A stretch of DNA of 64,000 bases from Fragilaria crotonensis (lineage: Eukaryota > Bacillariophyta > Fragilariophyceae > Fragilariales > Fragilariaceae). Where the stretch lies: contig JAKSYS010000262.1 of assembly GCA_022925895.1 (NCBI GenBank), positions 1 to 64,000 of the forward strand, written 5' to 3'. Numbering within the stretch: the stretch's first letter is position 1; each line of letters begins with the position of its first letter. Made by a program: the position numbers and the translations under genes. The notes below the pieces were generated by a model. It ran no database searches. It saw only the letters and a list, made by a program, of their open reading frames with translations, and was not told where the DNA came from. Positions 1-12,505 of this stretch are shown here, piece after piece.

Positions 1-792
1 CAGGTACCGGTACGTTGGCTGTGACAGGCGTCGATACAATGAAGTGAATCGTGAATCACGGCCCTACAGTATGGATGAACTCCAACAGTGCGCAATAACT
101 GTATACGGTAAACGGAGTATACTTATCAGCAGGAGACAGGTGGATAATGTACTGTACCTGGTATATTGGATGATGGGGAGCTTGTTGAAGATTAACCACG
201 TACTCCAGGACCATGGTCTACGCTGGTACCTGGTACATACTGACAAACCTCATGCGACCTCAGTTGCTTGGTCTCGCCCTTATCGCCAAATTGAATGAAG
301 GATTCAATTATTGGAAGAGGAACAGAGCGTGAATTTTCCAGCAGGAACAGGAAAGGATATTGGAATCAAAATGTTGATTGACGATTCGTTTTGTGAAACG
401 GAGTCAATGACAGACAAGCACACAAAGTCAGTACCAGGTATATAATTTTGGGTCATCAATTGAGCCCGCCTTCATGCAGCGGGGTGCAATAGGTCTGAGG
501 TTGACAAAGGGATTGATTAGTTGGTCAGAATTAAAGGTCTAGATACCTTCACAACCTGCTTTGATACATTCAACCTCATTGGGGAGTACTACATGCTGCA
601 GGGCTCTTTTGTATGGCAGTACATTTGATGATCTTCTTGTGATGATCTTGGAGAAGTTGACATTAAAAATGCTCTCAGACCTCCACATTGTGACAAAAGG
701 TGGAATAGACAATTTGTTTATCAACAATAGTTGATGACCCGCTGGAGGAGTTTCCTTCCTTTGCTCTCATTGCAATGGATGGTCTGTCCCTT
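1..792. other. Flank of the first transposon, no firm gene
   Basis: No gene can be supported here. The stretch from about 541 to 790 has a faintly coding look, and its plus-strand reading toward the transposon end (LIAMDGLSLHQK) might continue beyond the other end of the element near 12508. That would fit insertion into an older, decayed coding sequence. This is only an inference, since stops interrupt every frame. Confidence 0.3.
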
Positions 793-816
793 CATCAGAA
801 GGTGGCGGGTTTTACA
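793..816 (+). repeat. Left terminal inverted repeat of the Plavaka-like element
   Basis: This 24-bp segment, starting CATCAGAAGGTGG, is the exact reverse complement of 12482-12505. It lies outside the outermost gene of the element. Confidence 0.75.
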
Positions 817-1176
817 TGTAACAAATTTGGTACACTGTACCGTTTTTTTTTAAGTCCAGTACAGTGCGTAATATTTTTTTCCACTGTAATATGAAAAGGT
901 TTATGTAATATCTCTTGTATCTTGAATAATTTTTTTCGAGTCCAGTACAGCTGTGTACCCTCTTATGCTACACCCAGCATCCAATTGTTTCTGTACCTTG
1001 GCTGTTGATGTCATAACATCTAGCTGTGGCTGTAAAACCCCTTTTTGGTCGGGTGTAACATCCATTTACGGTTCCTCCTGTATACAGTATGACAGTAGTT
1101 CAATAGTACAGTGCTCCACTAGTGCAGTTCGCAATACATTCAACGTGTGCTTCTTCCAACCAGTGCTATTTATAAC

Positions 1177-2915
1177 TCAATGAAGGCATTGACTACCGGT
1201 TGATTCGTCCTCTCCAAACTCCGCTGTAAAGCAGTGTGATCTGTCTCTCTCTTGGCCCATTCGTGCTCCAGCACCTCCAGCCTGTTGCCTCAAACTGTTC
1301 ATCAGCCACTCCTCTGCGTCCCTTGCATTTCGACTCGCTCTGTCCTCTTGCACCATCTCACACAATACATTGAATTGGAGAATCCCCTCTTCAGTCCAGC
1401 CCCCATATTCGTTTGACGTACCACCATCTGTATGTGTGTATTTTCCCACAATTCGTTTAGACCTTGGGTCCCCCCTTCTGTCTTCGTGATACCTTTTGAT
1501 CCACTTGTCAATGTAGGCATCGTAAAGCAGCAACGCAAATGCCTCATCTGAAACTGTGACTACGGGTGCGCCCGTATCATTCGATTTTGCGTCAGATATG
1601 GTAGCCTTGTACTTCTTCCTGTTACCCCATCCCCTCTTTCCACACACATTCTAGTAGTTCACCTGCGAACCACAGGAAAGCCTCCTTTTCCTCCACCGTC
1701 TGCGACTGGCGAAGTTTGCAAAGAGTGTCCATCGAATATGGTGGGGGATCCACCTCATCCACATGATTCTTGATCTTCAGCAGTTTCATCGCTGCTTCTT
1801 GTGCCGACTGTTCGCATGTGCTCCGTTTTGTATTGAGGGCACCCATGACGATGGTCTTGTACATCCTCACAAACTGTGGTGTATCGGCGGGCTTCTCTTG
1901 ATCAAGAATCACCTGCATCACCATATCGAAGTATTCTTTACATGTTATGAACTTGACCCCCCGAAAGATAACTGTTTTCACCGTAACTTGTATGCGATCC
2001 CTGATGTTTTTCTTTGTCAATCCCTTGGCAGTTCTGTATGACATGGCGCGTCTCTCTTGTTGTTGTGGCAACAACGTCACTCCATGCTGTTCAATACCTC
2101 CACCTTCCTGCACTTCTTGCGCTGTCCATTCCTGCAAGCCATGGAGACCATTCCCATCTCCAACGAGTCGTTGTTGTCCGTCAACTTGCCTGCCTTGGAA
2201 TGGATTTGAGGAGCTCCTGTTGTCAGCTCTTTGTTGGCCTTCACGTCTGACGCCAACTAGGGTATAGTCTCTGGATGGAAGCCCTCCATTGTTGACAACG
2301 TTCGCACCAGTTCCAGCAACATTGCCGTCTCCAACCTTGCCGCCATGCCTGCTGTCAACAAGTGGATAGTCTCTGGATGGAAGCCCTCCATTGTTGACAA
2401 CGTTCGCACCAGTTCAGCAGCAACATTGCCGTTTCCAACCTGGCTGCCACGCCTGCTGTCAACAAGTGGATAGTCTCTGGATGGAACCCTCCATTGTTGA
2501 CAACGTTGGCACCAGTTCCAACATTCCCGTTTCCAACCTGGCTACCACGTCCGCCGCCAACAAATGGAAAGTCTCTGGATGGAGGCCGTCCATTGTCAAC
2601 AACGTTTGCAGGGGGTGCAACGTTCATATTTCCAATCTGGCCACAGGTTCTGTTGTCAACAATTGGAGGTCCTCTGGATGGACGCCCTCCATTGTTCCTT
2701 TGAAGTACAACAGGATCATCATCATCGTCTTCGTCACTTACGTTGCTGTCTCCCTCATGCGATGGCGTTTCGAGTTCTGCAGCTCTACTACTTCTTGTTG
2801 CTCTCGTGTTCACGTTGTTTCCTGCGCGTCTCTTCTTCTGCACACCACCAATCTGACCCACACACTCTGTTTCTGGGTCCTCGTTTTCTTCATTCTGCGT
2901 CCGTTTGTGCGCCAT
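1177..2915 (-). CDS. Unknown transposon-borne protein, frame-broken
   Basis: I do not recognise this protein. Reading starts at an ATG at 2915 with a hydrophilic, basic and acidic segment (MAHKRTQNEENEDPE). It runs through a repeat region rich in Asn, Gly and Arg (2264-2700), then a helical part (TKKNIRDRIQVTVKTVIFRG) and a C-terminal part with SDEAFALLLYDAYIDKWIKRYHEDRRG and YGGWTEEGI. The frame changes near 2480 and near 1640. The first break sits where one repeat copy has lost a G that the others keep (GGAACCC against GGAAGCCC), so an indel is likely and one continuous protein of about 570 residues is inferred. It lies inside the element, with its 3' end toward the left terminus. A DNA-binding or accessory role in transposition is only a guess. 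Confidence 0.5.
2264..2700 (-). repeat. Coding tandem repeat, about 100 bp x 4-5
   Basis: Copies begin near 2268, 2369, 2470, 2569 and 2668, each with CTCTGGATGGA followed by CTCCATTGTTGACAACGTT or a close variant. On the minus strand they encode low-complexity repeats with NVVNNGG and PSRD. The later copies diverge, and the fifth is partial. Confidence 0.8.
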
Positions 2916-3925
2916 GGCTGCTTACCTAATGATTTGTGACAGTACTTGTCGTTTGGGGATTTTTTCCTTATGGCCGATGCAGTTTTGAGTTTGATGTATG
3001 AGCCTTCCCGCACGTATCTGGTTTTGAATGATAGTGTACGTAGTCATGTTACACAAGACCTCTTGTCTGTTTGTGTAATATTGTATTTATAATGTATACT
3101 ATTCTACTTTCTGTAACCTGCACACAGTAACTGTAGTATGTCGTGTTTGCAACATGGTTTTTAAATTGTTTTCTACAGTGCTGTACGTAGCATGTACTGT
3201 TGTGTTTTACGGATGTTCGTGTTTTGAATTGCTGCGCATGAAAGATAAACTACTCCCTGCATATGCATGCATGTAAATAATTTCTTTTATTGGCATTGTT
3301 CGTTAAGCACGCTTATATTGTTACATATGTACGATAAACGTGGTAAGGATGTCAGTATGTACCATGTAGGAAATCGAATTTTTATGTCCTAATAGTCCCA
3401 CTACATGATAATTTCATCTGTTGTACTGGCTGCTACATATAAAATGATGTATATAATTAATACAATTTGTTAACAAAGTGTATCCTGTGATGTCGCATTC
3501 GTTAAGTATGTGTATCTCTAAATTTTGGATGTCATGCAATTAAATCCCTTGTAGTAAATGTGTCATGTATATTAACATGCAAATGATGCACCCAATTTTC
3601 TGTTTCAGAATAAGTGGTTCAATGATATATTCTGTACTGCGTACTCCAATGTATAGAATCTTTCTAGTTCCGTCCTATGTATTCCATATATAAAAATTCA
3701 TTGCTGTCTGTAAAGTTTGTTGCCTTGCATGTAGCATTGTAGTAAATCAATTTCATGTTTATCCATTGTCGGAATGAAGTCCCACATCGCTGTCTTGTAC
3801 ATATCTTGTTTTCTTTGGTATGTCACGTACTGATTCCCACCGTGAATGTTTTCTCGCACGTTTCCCGCAAAGTTTGCGAATGCTCTCACATCATCACTCA
3901 AGCTCGTCGATCTTCAAAGCAATCG
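2916..3925. other. AT-rich spacer inside the transposon
   Basis: This is about 1 kb of AT-rich DNA between the divergently placed unknown genes. I see no conserved coding frame. It probably holds the promoters of both genes, but no specific element can be named. Confidence 0.5.
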
Positions 3926-4402
3926 TTACCATCCAGTAACACTTGTTTTGTTGTATCTATTGTTGCCATAGTAACAAGTGCTTTGTTTTGTCCATTGTTG
4001 CCATCCAGTAACAGGAGATTGAATACGAGGTGATAGGTACTGACGAGGATTCCTCCTTTTGAATTTGTCCTGCGTAAGTGTTGCTGTTGATTTGTTACCA
4101 TCCAGTAACAATCTTTGGTTCTACACTCGCTCGATTCCAAAGTAGTGGCATTTCAACAAGCTTGTCACGCGGTTCGTTTGCTTATCTCGCCAGTGTCTGG
4201 GTGCTTTTGATTCGTTGCCATCCAGTGACGTTGATGTGTACCACAAGGGAAGAGATTGGCCACGAATCACATTCGTTGTATCAGGCTTTGATTTGCCATC
4301 CAGTAATGATCACTTGCTGTGCAATTGAATGGCAATCATGTTGAGATGTGTTGACATTTGTCTGCTTGCCTCAGAAGACATTCGTTGCCAGCATCCAGTA
4401 AC
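3926..4402. repeat. Cluster of 16-bp palindromic motifs GTTACCATCCAGTAAC
   Basis: Full or near copies occur at 3926-3941, 3963-3976 (degenerate), 3998-4013, 4094-4109, 4214-4229, 4293-4306 and 4384-4402. The arms GTTAC and GTAAC are inverted around CATCCA. They stop about 40 bases before the ATG of the large plus-strand gene. Candidate roles are transposase or regulator binding sites or an upstream promoter array. Regularly repeated short sites near ends and promoters are known in CACTA-type elements. Confidence 0.75.
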
Positions 4403-4443
4403 TATGTTTACCTGCACTGAACGACATTTTGTCACCAGGGATC

Positions 4444-7400
4444 ATGTCCCCATCTCCTTCGGATAACAAACAACGAGGAAAACGCTCTTCACCACATCGG
4501 AAGAAGAGCGTGCAGCGAGACAGTGCGGGCGACCGCAAGCGCAAGGCCAAAGGTTACGAACGTGGTCGTGGTGGTGCGTCACGACGTCGCGTTTCTCGCG
4601 CTGTGTCTGATGTTGTGGGTGGCCGCACTTTCCCCGGTGAGCTCTCCCGTTACATCATTGCTGGGTACGAGAATCCCCGTGTCTTTCCTGGTGTGCCATC
4701 AACCAAAGCTGACGGCCAAACCAAGGGCAAACGCAAGGTCTTCGTCCCCAGTGGCGGACAAAGCGCCGCCGTTTTGTCCAAGGGCCTGCCGAGGCACGTA
4801 TCCGCTTTTTTCACCGAGCGCTTTCTTCATTACCAGAAGGCACCGGATACTGCTTCTCTGTCTGTCGGGGGTGGTGTCCCAATTGGTGCCAAAATCTGCA
4901 AGACAACATTTGTTGCGAGTATTCACTTCGCGTTCCTTGATACGTTCGGAATTGATAACGTTACTGTGGAGCGGTGTGAACACATGCGTAGCATCCAATA
5001 CAAGACAGGAGTTGTGGTCGTCCCTCATGCTCTTGAGGTTGTTGTTCTAGACGCGGTGTTGGCACGGTCCCGAACACACCCGAAGCCACTGTGTAACACA
5101 CGTGCCACTGTCGACAAGCCTGTCAAGATGCATGTCGATGACGATGCTCTCCTCGATCCATGTCATGATGCCCGTTTCAGGGCAATGGTGGTAGTCCTTC
5201 CCGAAGCTGGTGTGTTCTACTGCCACCGCGAACGCAGGAAAGCTTGCGTGGGAGTCTTGAACAGTCTCGTTCCACTGGACATGAACTGGCTTCGCACACT
5301 ACGGAATGGCACTTCTCTGAAGAGGTTTGCTAAGAATGGATACATCACCCATCTCTGGGAAGGTGATGGCAACTGCATCTGGAAGTGGAAGGTCAACCGT
5401 GGGTCGCCTGCGTTCAACATACCTTGCAGTCAGTTTGCATCTTTGTCTTCCGCTGTCTTCCGCTTCAACAAATGTCGAAACAAGACTGTGTATCACGTTC
5501 AACAATGTGCTGACGAAGATTCGCCACGTTTGCCGCCTGACTTTATTGATGGAGAGGATTGCTCTTCCACAATGAGTCGCAAAGAGCTTCGACGATTGTA
5601 CCTGATGAAGTACGTCCGGTCGCCATCGGCGCGAAGGGGTTGTCGTCATTATGTTGCGGGTTTCCTCCACCGCAACGTTGACCCAGAATCAGTTTGGGTC
5701 GTAGATGCAGAGATGGAGGGTGACGTTGATCTGAACGTATCAACACACATTCGCCACCCTAGTAAGGGAATGATTCGGTTGCCCTTTTCGTGATTCCATG
5801 GTTCAGGTCAGACACCTTCCTGCACTTGGTGAAAGAGCTGTTGCTCTGCTGCGAGACATACACCAGCACGCCACTTCTGTTCGTGAACGTCGAGGGTCGA
5901 GAGGCGTCAGGGGTAATCACGGTGACCACGGTTCCATGCATCCGGTTGGGACCCGAATAATGAAAGATCGCACTGGCCCCTGGAGAACTCGATATGTGAC
6001 ATCATCATCACCGCGCGAACAACCGGCTCTTGCAGCCTGTGTTCGTGCAGCCGCGCAGCTTGCATCGACGTCTGTTCCTGCTGTCCTCCGAGTGATGCAG
6101 GACATGGAGGATGATGCGGACCTCAAGCCTTCTGGGGGCATGGCCGGTGATGGAACATTTGCTCGCGTGGCGCACACGATGGATGTTAGTGTGGACTTGT
6201 CGAATGCATCACACTATGACGTCAACGACGCCTCGTCATCATTTGCCATCTGGACGGAAGATTCGCCGGGTACCACGAACAATTGGTATCTCGTGCTTCC
6301 TAATGTATTTGGTAAGAAAACTAGAACTGGTCGCACCTACAACGGTGTTGCGATTAAGTTGACTCATGGTACACTTATATCATGGGATGGCCGGCTGATC
6401 AGGCACGCCACATCAATAATGGACAGGAAGCCTGGTTGTCATGTTTATGGTACCTTTTTTGGTGCAAAGGCTGCAATTGTGCATTATGGCGTTCGACGTG
6501 CCATCGCTGCGGAGCGACAACGCCGTGCATACGCAATCGCGCGAAGAACTGTCGTGAACTGCGATGATGGTGAACCTATTGTTGATATAGTTCCGTCGCC
6601 TGAATCAAAAGTCATAGTGGACAGCGACGAAGTTGGCTTGGATGGCTCCGTATCTTCCGCGGAGTCGGACGATGACTCATGGATTGCTGCGTTGGGGAGT
6701 GACCTGCATCTCGGTGATGACGTACACTACGACGACGACGACAGCACTGGTGATGATGGCGTGCCTGTCCCTGATGCCGTTGAGGGCGATCAGGTCTCCG
6801 ATAGTGGAATTTGGGACGAGCCTGATATTGCTGCTTGGAGGATTCCTCGACGATCGTTACCCGAGGTGCTGGATGTTGATGATGACGAGGAGACTCATTC
6901 ATCGTCACGATTGGGATCACCATCCAAATCCGGCGATGCATCCTCTGCAAAGTTGCTAAAGTCGCATGTGATTGCATCCGCTTTTGACAAGCATCTACCC
7001 GACTTGATGGCTCCAGGTACGGAATGTTGGAGTTGTGTGGCATGCCACTCACTGTGCATCGACGGTGGTGAAACTTCTTGTCGAGATGCCCTACGCTTTG
7101 TCAGCTCAGGTGGCTCCTTCCGTGGGACTGTGGATGCAAGGAAACACGTCATCCGAATCAGATGCGCCTTACGAATCGACAGAGGTTGCAACCCTTCTGT
7201 CCATTCCTTGGAGGTTGGATGGATGGTAATCGGGTTATCATCCGTGTGTACTACCCGTACTTCCGTGTCAAAAATGGGGAGGTTGGCTCTCTTTGATGTC
7301 TTCCACCCACGAAAGGTCACTGCCTTCCATTTGATTCGCGCATCTCGTGTGTTGGTTCCATGTCCCCATCTCCAATTCCATTTCGAAGAGTTTTGAAACT

Positions 7401-8544
7401 GTTGTTGCCAGAGTTCACGACGCTGAGAACTGGCATTGAGTGGGTTGATGAGGTGGCATGGTATTACATTCAGATGGTCAGGTGCAAGACAAGGTATCCG
7501 CACATCCTCTCGACTCCACCGGCCTTTGACACATGGATTTATGTCAACGACTACGATTGGGCTGAGTTCAAAAAAGCAACCTCTCAGAATGTCATGGTTG
7601 GCGTTTCCGGTGATGGTGAGGCGGATGCACGGATGGTTGCCATCGAATCCCTCACTCCCGGAACTTACCTTGGTGGGAAATGCATCTACTTCCCATCAAT
7701 ACGCCTACGAGAAGTCTTCGCAAGGAAATTTGAACCCTTTCTGCCTGAGGGTGCTCGAACTCATGCTGGCCAAGAGGAAAGTGATGGCTCCCCTTCCCGC
7801 CCTCATGGAATTGACCATCAAAGTATCATGTACTACTTCATGGTCAAGGTGACTGACAGCGATGTTGCCCGTCGCGTGCTTCGGAAGTGCGATGACGATT
7901 CTGATGTGATGATGCGGGAGGCAAAAGGACACCATACCCAGTGGTCTCGCGAAGTAACCAGTGGGGCGCTGACGAGGTATGATGAGGACGACGCCTTCTT
8001 CTGTTATGACCTCAACTCTGAATTGTACGACCGGCGTTTCCGTTGGTATGAACTCAGTAGGTTTGAAGCGGCGAAGGAAGTAGGTCCAACATTCCAATGG
8101 AAATCTCTTCAGAACCTGTCCAAAGCCATGCATCAGATCTTGACTTTGCGAAAGCCCCCCGGTATTCTTGGACTCAATGGGGATAGACATGCAGCTTTGG
8201 CAACCGAAACGCTGATCGATGCCTTATGGGAAATGATGACATTCGGATTGAGGTTTGCGATGGTGTTCGACAGGATGTGTCTTTGTGTGAAAACAGCAAT
8301 TCCGTGCCTGGCTTCTCCACAGGTTGGTGATCTTCTGTCTGCATTCGCATCAATGATCATAACAAGGGTGCCAGAAGTCGTTCCACGGTATGCCTTCGCC
8401 TGCGATGATGCATTCCTACTCGAGTCATTGGCACTGAACATGGTGCGCATTCTTCCCTTCAGCAATAGAGATGCTTTCGGTATCCGGGACACGTTTGCCA
8501 GGATACTGCCAAGACATGGGGTGCGACGCAGGAATGGAAGGTAG
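4444..8544 (+). CDS. Large unknown protein of the Plavaka-like element
   Basis: I do not recognise the family. The first ATG, at 4444, opens a basic, disordered N-terminus (MSPSPSDNKQRGKRSS). A conserved core follows, with YCHRERR, CRHYVAGFLHR and NVDPES, then an acidic middle (about 6600-6900) and a helical C-terminal region to 8544. Two frame changes occur, at TTTT near 5785 and at TTTT near 7393. Correcting one T at each would give about 1366 residues, consistent with indel error rather than decay. A second copy at 62506-64000 aligns along the core and spans the first break without interruption (its ESVLQVRYL matches DSMVQVRHL here), which supports one protein. It converges on the transposase gene, 31 bases apart. 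Its role in transposition is unknown. Confidence 0.65.
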
Positions 8545-8574
8545 TACATTTTATATGTTAGAGGACTACATGTT

Positions 8575-11500
8575 TTACATTCCAAACAAGACTTGTTCTG
8601 ATGTACTATGTACGTTGTCGCTTATCTGTGCTTCCTCGATGTCTGGCAGATCCCGATTCTCCATCTCCAATGGTGGCTGCCTTTCTTCGCTTTCCAACGG
8701 TGGGCTTTCGGACAGCGCTCCTGGAACCCTTACGGCGACTGCGGCGGGAAGCTGGGGATGGGGGGATGATTCTGTCCGGTCTGTGGAAACCTTCATCTCC
8801 ACTTTCGTCAGACTCTGCTTTCTTCTTTGTTATGACAATTTCCTTGTACTTTTGGTGAATGAACAAGTCCCATGTTTTCGACCATTCTGTTTGGGGAAGC
8901 ATCATGAAGATGTACATTGCATTCGGGATGGTCTGACCATCATTTTTGTGGACACAATCACTGAAATTGTCGGCAACTGCGACAGTCGGTCTTTTTATCG
9001 AGTCGACGTGGACAAGATAGAGAATCGGTTGGAGGCTGTTGGGGATCAAATCTAGTTGAAACTTCCGGAATATAGATCGGTCTCCTCTTCATCTGCTTCC
9101 TCCTCGTCATCGCCAATTCCCGGGCTCCTCGTCATCACCATCGTCTTCACTGTCGTCACCATCGGGGAGTACCTCGTTGTATGATTCAATGACAGCATAG
9201 AAACCAGGGTTCGGGACAGAAACCTCTTGGCCAGAATGCGGAAGTCTTATCTTGGAGCCATTCGTTACGTTGCAAAGATTGAGGAATGCATGAATGCGTG
9301 CAGGGAAGAGATCATCGTATCCATGCCATTTAACGAGAGCGTAATCATACCAGGGTTTACCATGGTAACATGGATGAGCACGATAGATCTGACCATCCGC
9401 CGACTTGTACTCTGTATGACAATGAAGAATACGTGGAGTCGTATGGGGAAGTACATGTTTTGCAAGACATGTTGATACGTGAGATGTCAAGTGATAGTCC
9501 TCTGGAGGGATCGTCAGCCTTCTTCTTCTTTGATGCATTACGCTTACAGACGATGACACCGTCAACATCTTCTTCCAAAGAGAATCTCTTGCCCTGGAGC
9601 CGATGAGTGTCAAGCATCATTGTAGGGATTTGCAACATGTCAGTTATACTTGATGCGCACTTCCGGATTGCAAGATTTTCGATGTAACGCATGGCAGCCT
9701 GGAGTGTGAACGTTCCTTGACGCTTCTGGGTATTGCGTGTTGTATCCTTTGAGATGGTTATATGGGCAGACTCCGCATAACTACTGTTCATAACCTCAGG
9801 AACGCCAAAGTTGAGCATGTCTTCATCCATGTGCAAGACGAGATGTGTCTTGATTGTTGTATTTCCCATGGTGCCAGAAAGTCGGGGGGGCAACAAACTT
9901 CAGCGATCGCATTAGGGACGACACTGCAAGCCCAGATCGGGAGACAGATAGACGCGAGATGCGACTTTGCTTAAGCCATGCATGCCACTCGAGCAGGGAA
10001 CTCAGAAACATTTTCCAGTCCTCGACAAAATCAGGGTTGCTGAGGCTCATGTCCACTTCAACTTCTGGCGTGTGAGATGTGGGCTTTGACAACGTCGACT
10101 TCGATGAATGATGCTTCCTTCGCTTCGACATCTTTGATGACTTGAAGATTTCCGAAAAATGAGTAGTATGCAACGAGATGAGCATGATGAATATGCAACC
10201 GGCGTACTCATGTCCGGGGATGTTGGCACCCGATGTAAAACCTTTTGTGACCGTTGTCCTGGGAACAAGTCGATCACTTTGACGACCTACGCGCCGGTTG
10301 ATGTCCAACAGCAGATTATCATACCTCTTGCCGGACTCGGATGCCTTTCCAATTTGCTTGAAGAAGGAATCAAGAACATTCTTGAACCAACCCAGGAGGA
10401 TCAAGTGAAGGATCTCCCCCCTGGACATGCACCAAAAATCCCACGATTGTTGTGCGCACCAAACCTGACCGAATCGAATGCATTGATGAGATACTGTTGT
10501 GAATTGGACTTCAACTCCAAAAACTGTCTGTTGGTGACCATTTGGTTAACTGAATGGGGAGTGCGTTTTGCATATGCCCTGGCCTTTGAATAACCGGATT
10601 TATCGGTCGGACATACACACGAACGACAAAGCTGAGCAACAGTTGAGGTCCGAGATTGGTAATGACCACAAAGAGCATCATGGCCAACCGTATCTCCAAC
10701 TATGAATGGAACATAAAGGTGGAGGTGAACAGGGAAAGACTTTCCACGGTAATGGAGGTTCCATTTCAAACCAGATTCCTGGAGATCGAGATACCCAGAC
10801 TCGCGCAAAATGAAGTCAATTTGAATGTGATACTCATTCAGTCGGTAGCAGGCTTCCGAAACATGGGGAGGACCCACAATGGGGAGTGGTGTATTCGGTC
10901 TGACTTCTCCAGGTTGGAAAGCACGTTCCTTGACTGGAGTTGTATTGATGAAACCCAAAACTCTCATTGCTGCGGGGGTTTTGCGGATGTCGTGCGCCAT
11001 CAGTCCATACGATACGACGATGGGTTCAAGGCTTAGCTTTCCACCACCTCCGATGTCGCAGGTCGTCTTATCAATTGCAAGCACACATGGAAGTAACATA
11101 TCTTCAGCTTTCTTTATCAGCAAGTCATATGTTTTCAGGTAGGACTTGCCTGTGTTTATGTCACCCAAAACCGAACCACATGGTCGCGCAAAAGGGTTAA
11201 CATCCGGATTGTCAGGGTCGTGGAATATATAGTTCTCATCCCGGTTCAGCTCAGCACACGAAAGGAAAGAATTAAAAACAGCATGGGCACTGAAATAAAC
11301 GATATCAACCTGACAGTTTGAGTATGGGAGATAAAGCTGCTTCAACATGGGGGTCAAACCTTCAAAGTCAACACGATTTTGCAACTTGCCCATGACGGTC
11401 TTTCGAGAACAGATGGGGATGTCACGAAAGGAATGTCCTCGAGAGCATGATCTGACGGCCCACTTCATCACCTCATCAAACGCAATCATCGGACATCTCA

Positions 11501-12132
11501 ACCTCTTCAACGTCTGAAGTAGGTCCACCTGGACCTCCTCTTCCAAAGAAAACGTTTGGAGGTTGAGACCGTCATCATCATCTCTCTGGACCAAGCGTCA
11601 CCAAATGTATTGGGGAGAGTGAGTGGTGACTCAGAATTGTCGGAAAATGGTGCAACATTGCGGTCAGGATGGTCGGAAAATGGTGCAACATTGCTGACAG
11701 GATGTTCCGATTCCTCGTTGTTCAACGTGGCATCCACAGCATCGGTAAATAATTGCTCCCGGTCATCGTCCAGATCCGAAAAAGTGGAAGTACCAAAATC
11801 ATCATCATCGACGGGTAGACGTGCGTAGTTATTTGACTTCAAGGACGGAGGAGCATAAGAAACACCAGTTTGACAGGTGGAAACGGGAAGGTGATCGCCA
11901 CTCTGCTGTGCTTTGTTTGTCATTGTGCCGTCCAACAAACTTGGATCCCCTGAGTAATCCAAAGAACACTGAGGATGACTCGAGAAATGACGGAGAGTCC
12001 CATTGAACCAGCAACGACATATCGACCACAGGAGAGGCATTGCTCTTTCTCTGGTGATGACATTAGAACCTTTTTTGCATTTCTCTTGCGTGCATTCTCA
12101 ATCTTACGTGAAAGTTTTGCTTGGAGACTCAT
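8575..12132 (-). CDS. Plavaka/CMC-like transposase, frame-broken
   Basis: Reading starts at the ATG at 12132. In order it shows a cysteine-histidine cluster (CLSCGR, then RHFSSHPQC after a break near 12010), an acidic linker, the segment VLAIDKTTCDIGGGGKLSLEP, then PFIVGDTVGHDALCGHY with a Cys-rich tail, PGEILHLILLGWFK, KTHLVLHMDED with ESAHITISKDTTRNTQKRQGTF, and YRAHPCYHGKPWYDYALVKWHGYDD. Order and spacing are those of Plavaka-type DDE transposases of the CACTA/Mirage/Chapaev group. The frame changes near 12010, 11560, 10415 (a G6 run), 9890 (a C7 run), 9600 and 9060. Several of these fall on homopolymers. The C-terminus could end at 8606 or 8575, depending on frame. It would cut and paste the element in the nucleus by binding its ends. 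Confidence 0.75.
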
Positions 12133-12481
12133 GATTGTTTAGACAACAAAATTAGAATGATGAGCTGAGATGGTGAAAAAGAGGAGCTGTCAAATCGATG
12201 AAATTAAGATATCGCGGGTCCACGGGACATGAAATGTGAAGAGTACTTGAGGGTAGGGACTCGGATGTCTTGATGAGTGCAAAAGAAACAGTGCACACGT
12301 AACATAGAAATGTACAGCGCACATCTGGATTTGTGCTACCGTACCAGGTGGTGTACCAAAAATGGAACACCAACTGGAAATGGGGTGTATTTACACTTAA
12401 ATATTACAGTGACATATAGGTATGTAGAATTTGTAACAAAATTGCCTACTTTTGTAAAATAATGTACTACGAAATACTAGG

Positions 12482-12505
12482 TGTAAAACCCGCCACCTTC
12501 TGATG
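12482..12505 (-). repeat. Right terminal inverted repeat of the Plavaka-like element
   Basis: This is the exact reverse complement of 793-816. It lies 350 bases upstream of the transposase start codon, so the transposase promoter must sit just inside this end. Confidence 0.75.

Larger units (their letters stand above)
793..12505. mobile_element. Plavaka/CMC-like DNA transposon, 11.7 kb
   Basis: The two ends carry the same 24-bp sequence in inverted orientation (793-816 and 12482-12505). Inside the ends, short matches continue (for example CACTGTAATAT near 882 and its complement near 12400). Between them lie three genes: an unknown protein at 1177-2915 (minus), an unknown large protein at 4444-8544 (plus) and a transposase at 8575-12132 (minus). 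The bases touching the ends are TT on both sides, a possible 2-bp target duplication too short to be convincing. The transposase family is known to move by cut and paste. The breaks in all three genes fall largely at homopolymer runs, so the copy may be younger and more intact than it looks. Confidence 0.7.
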
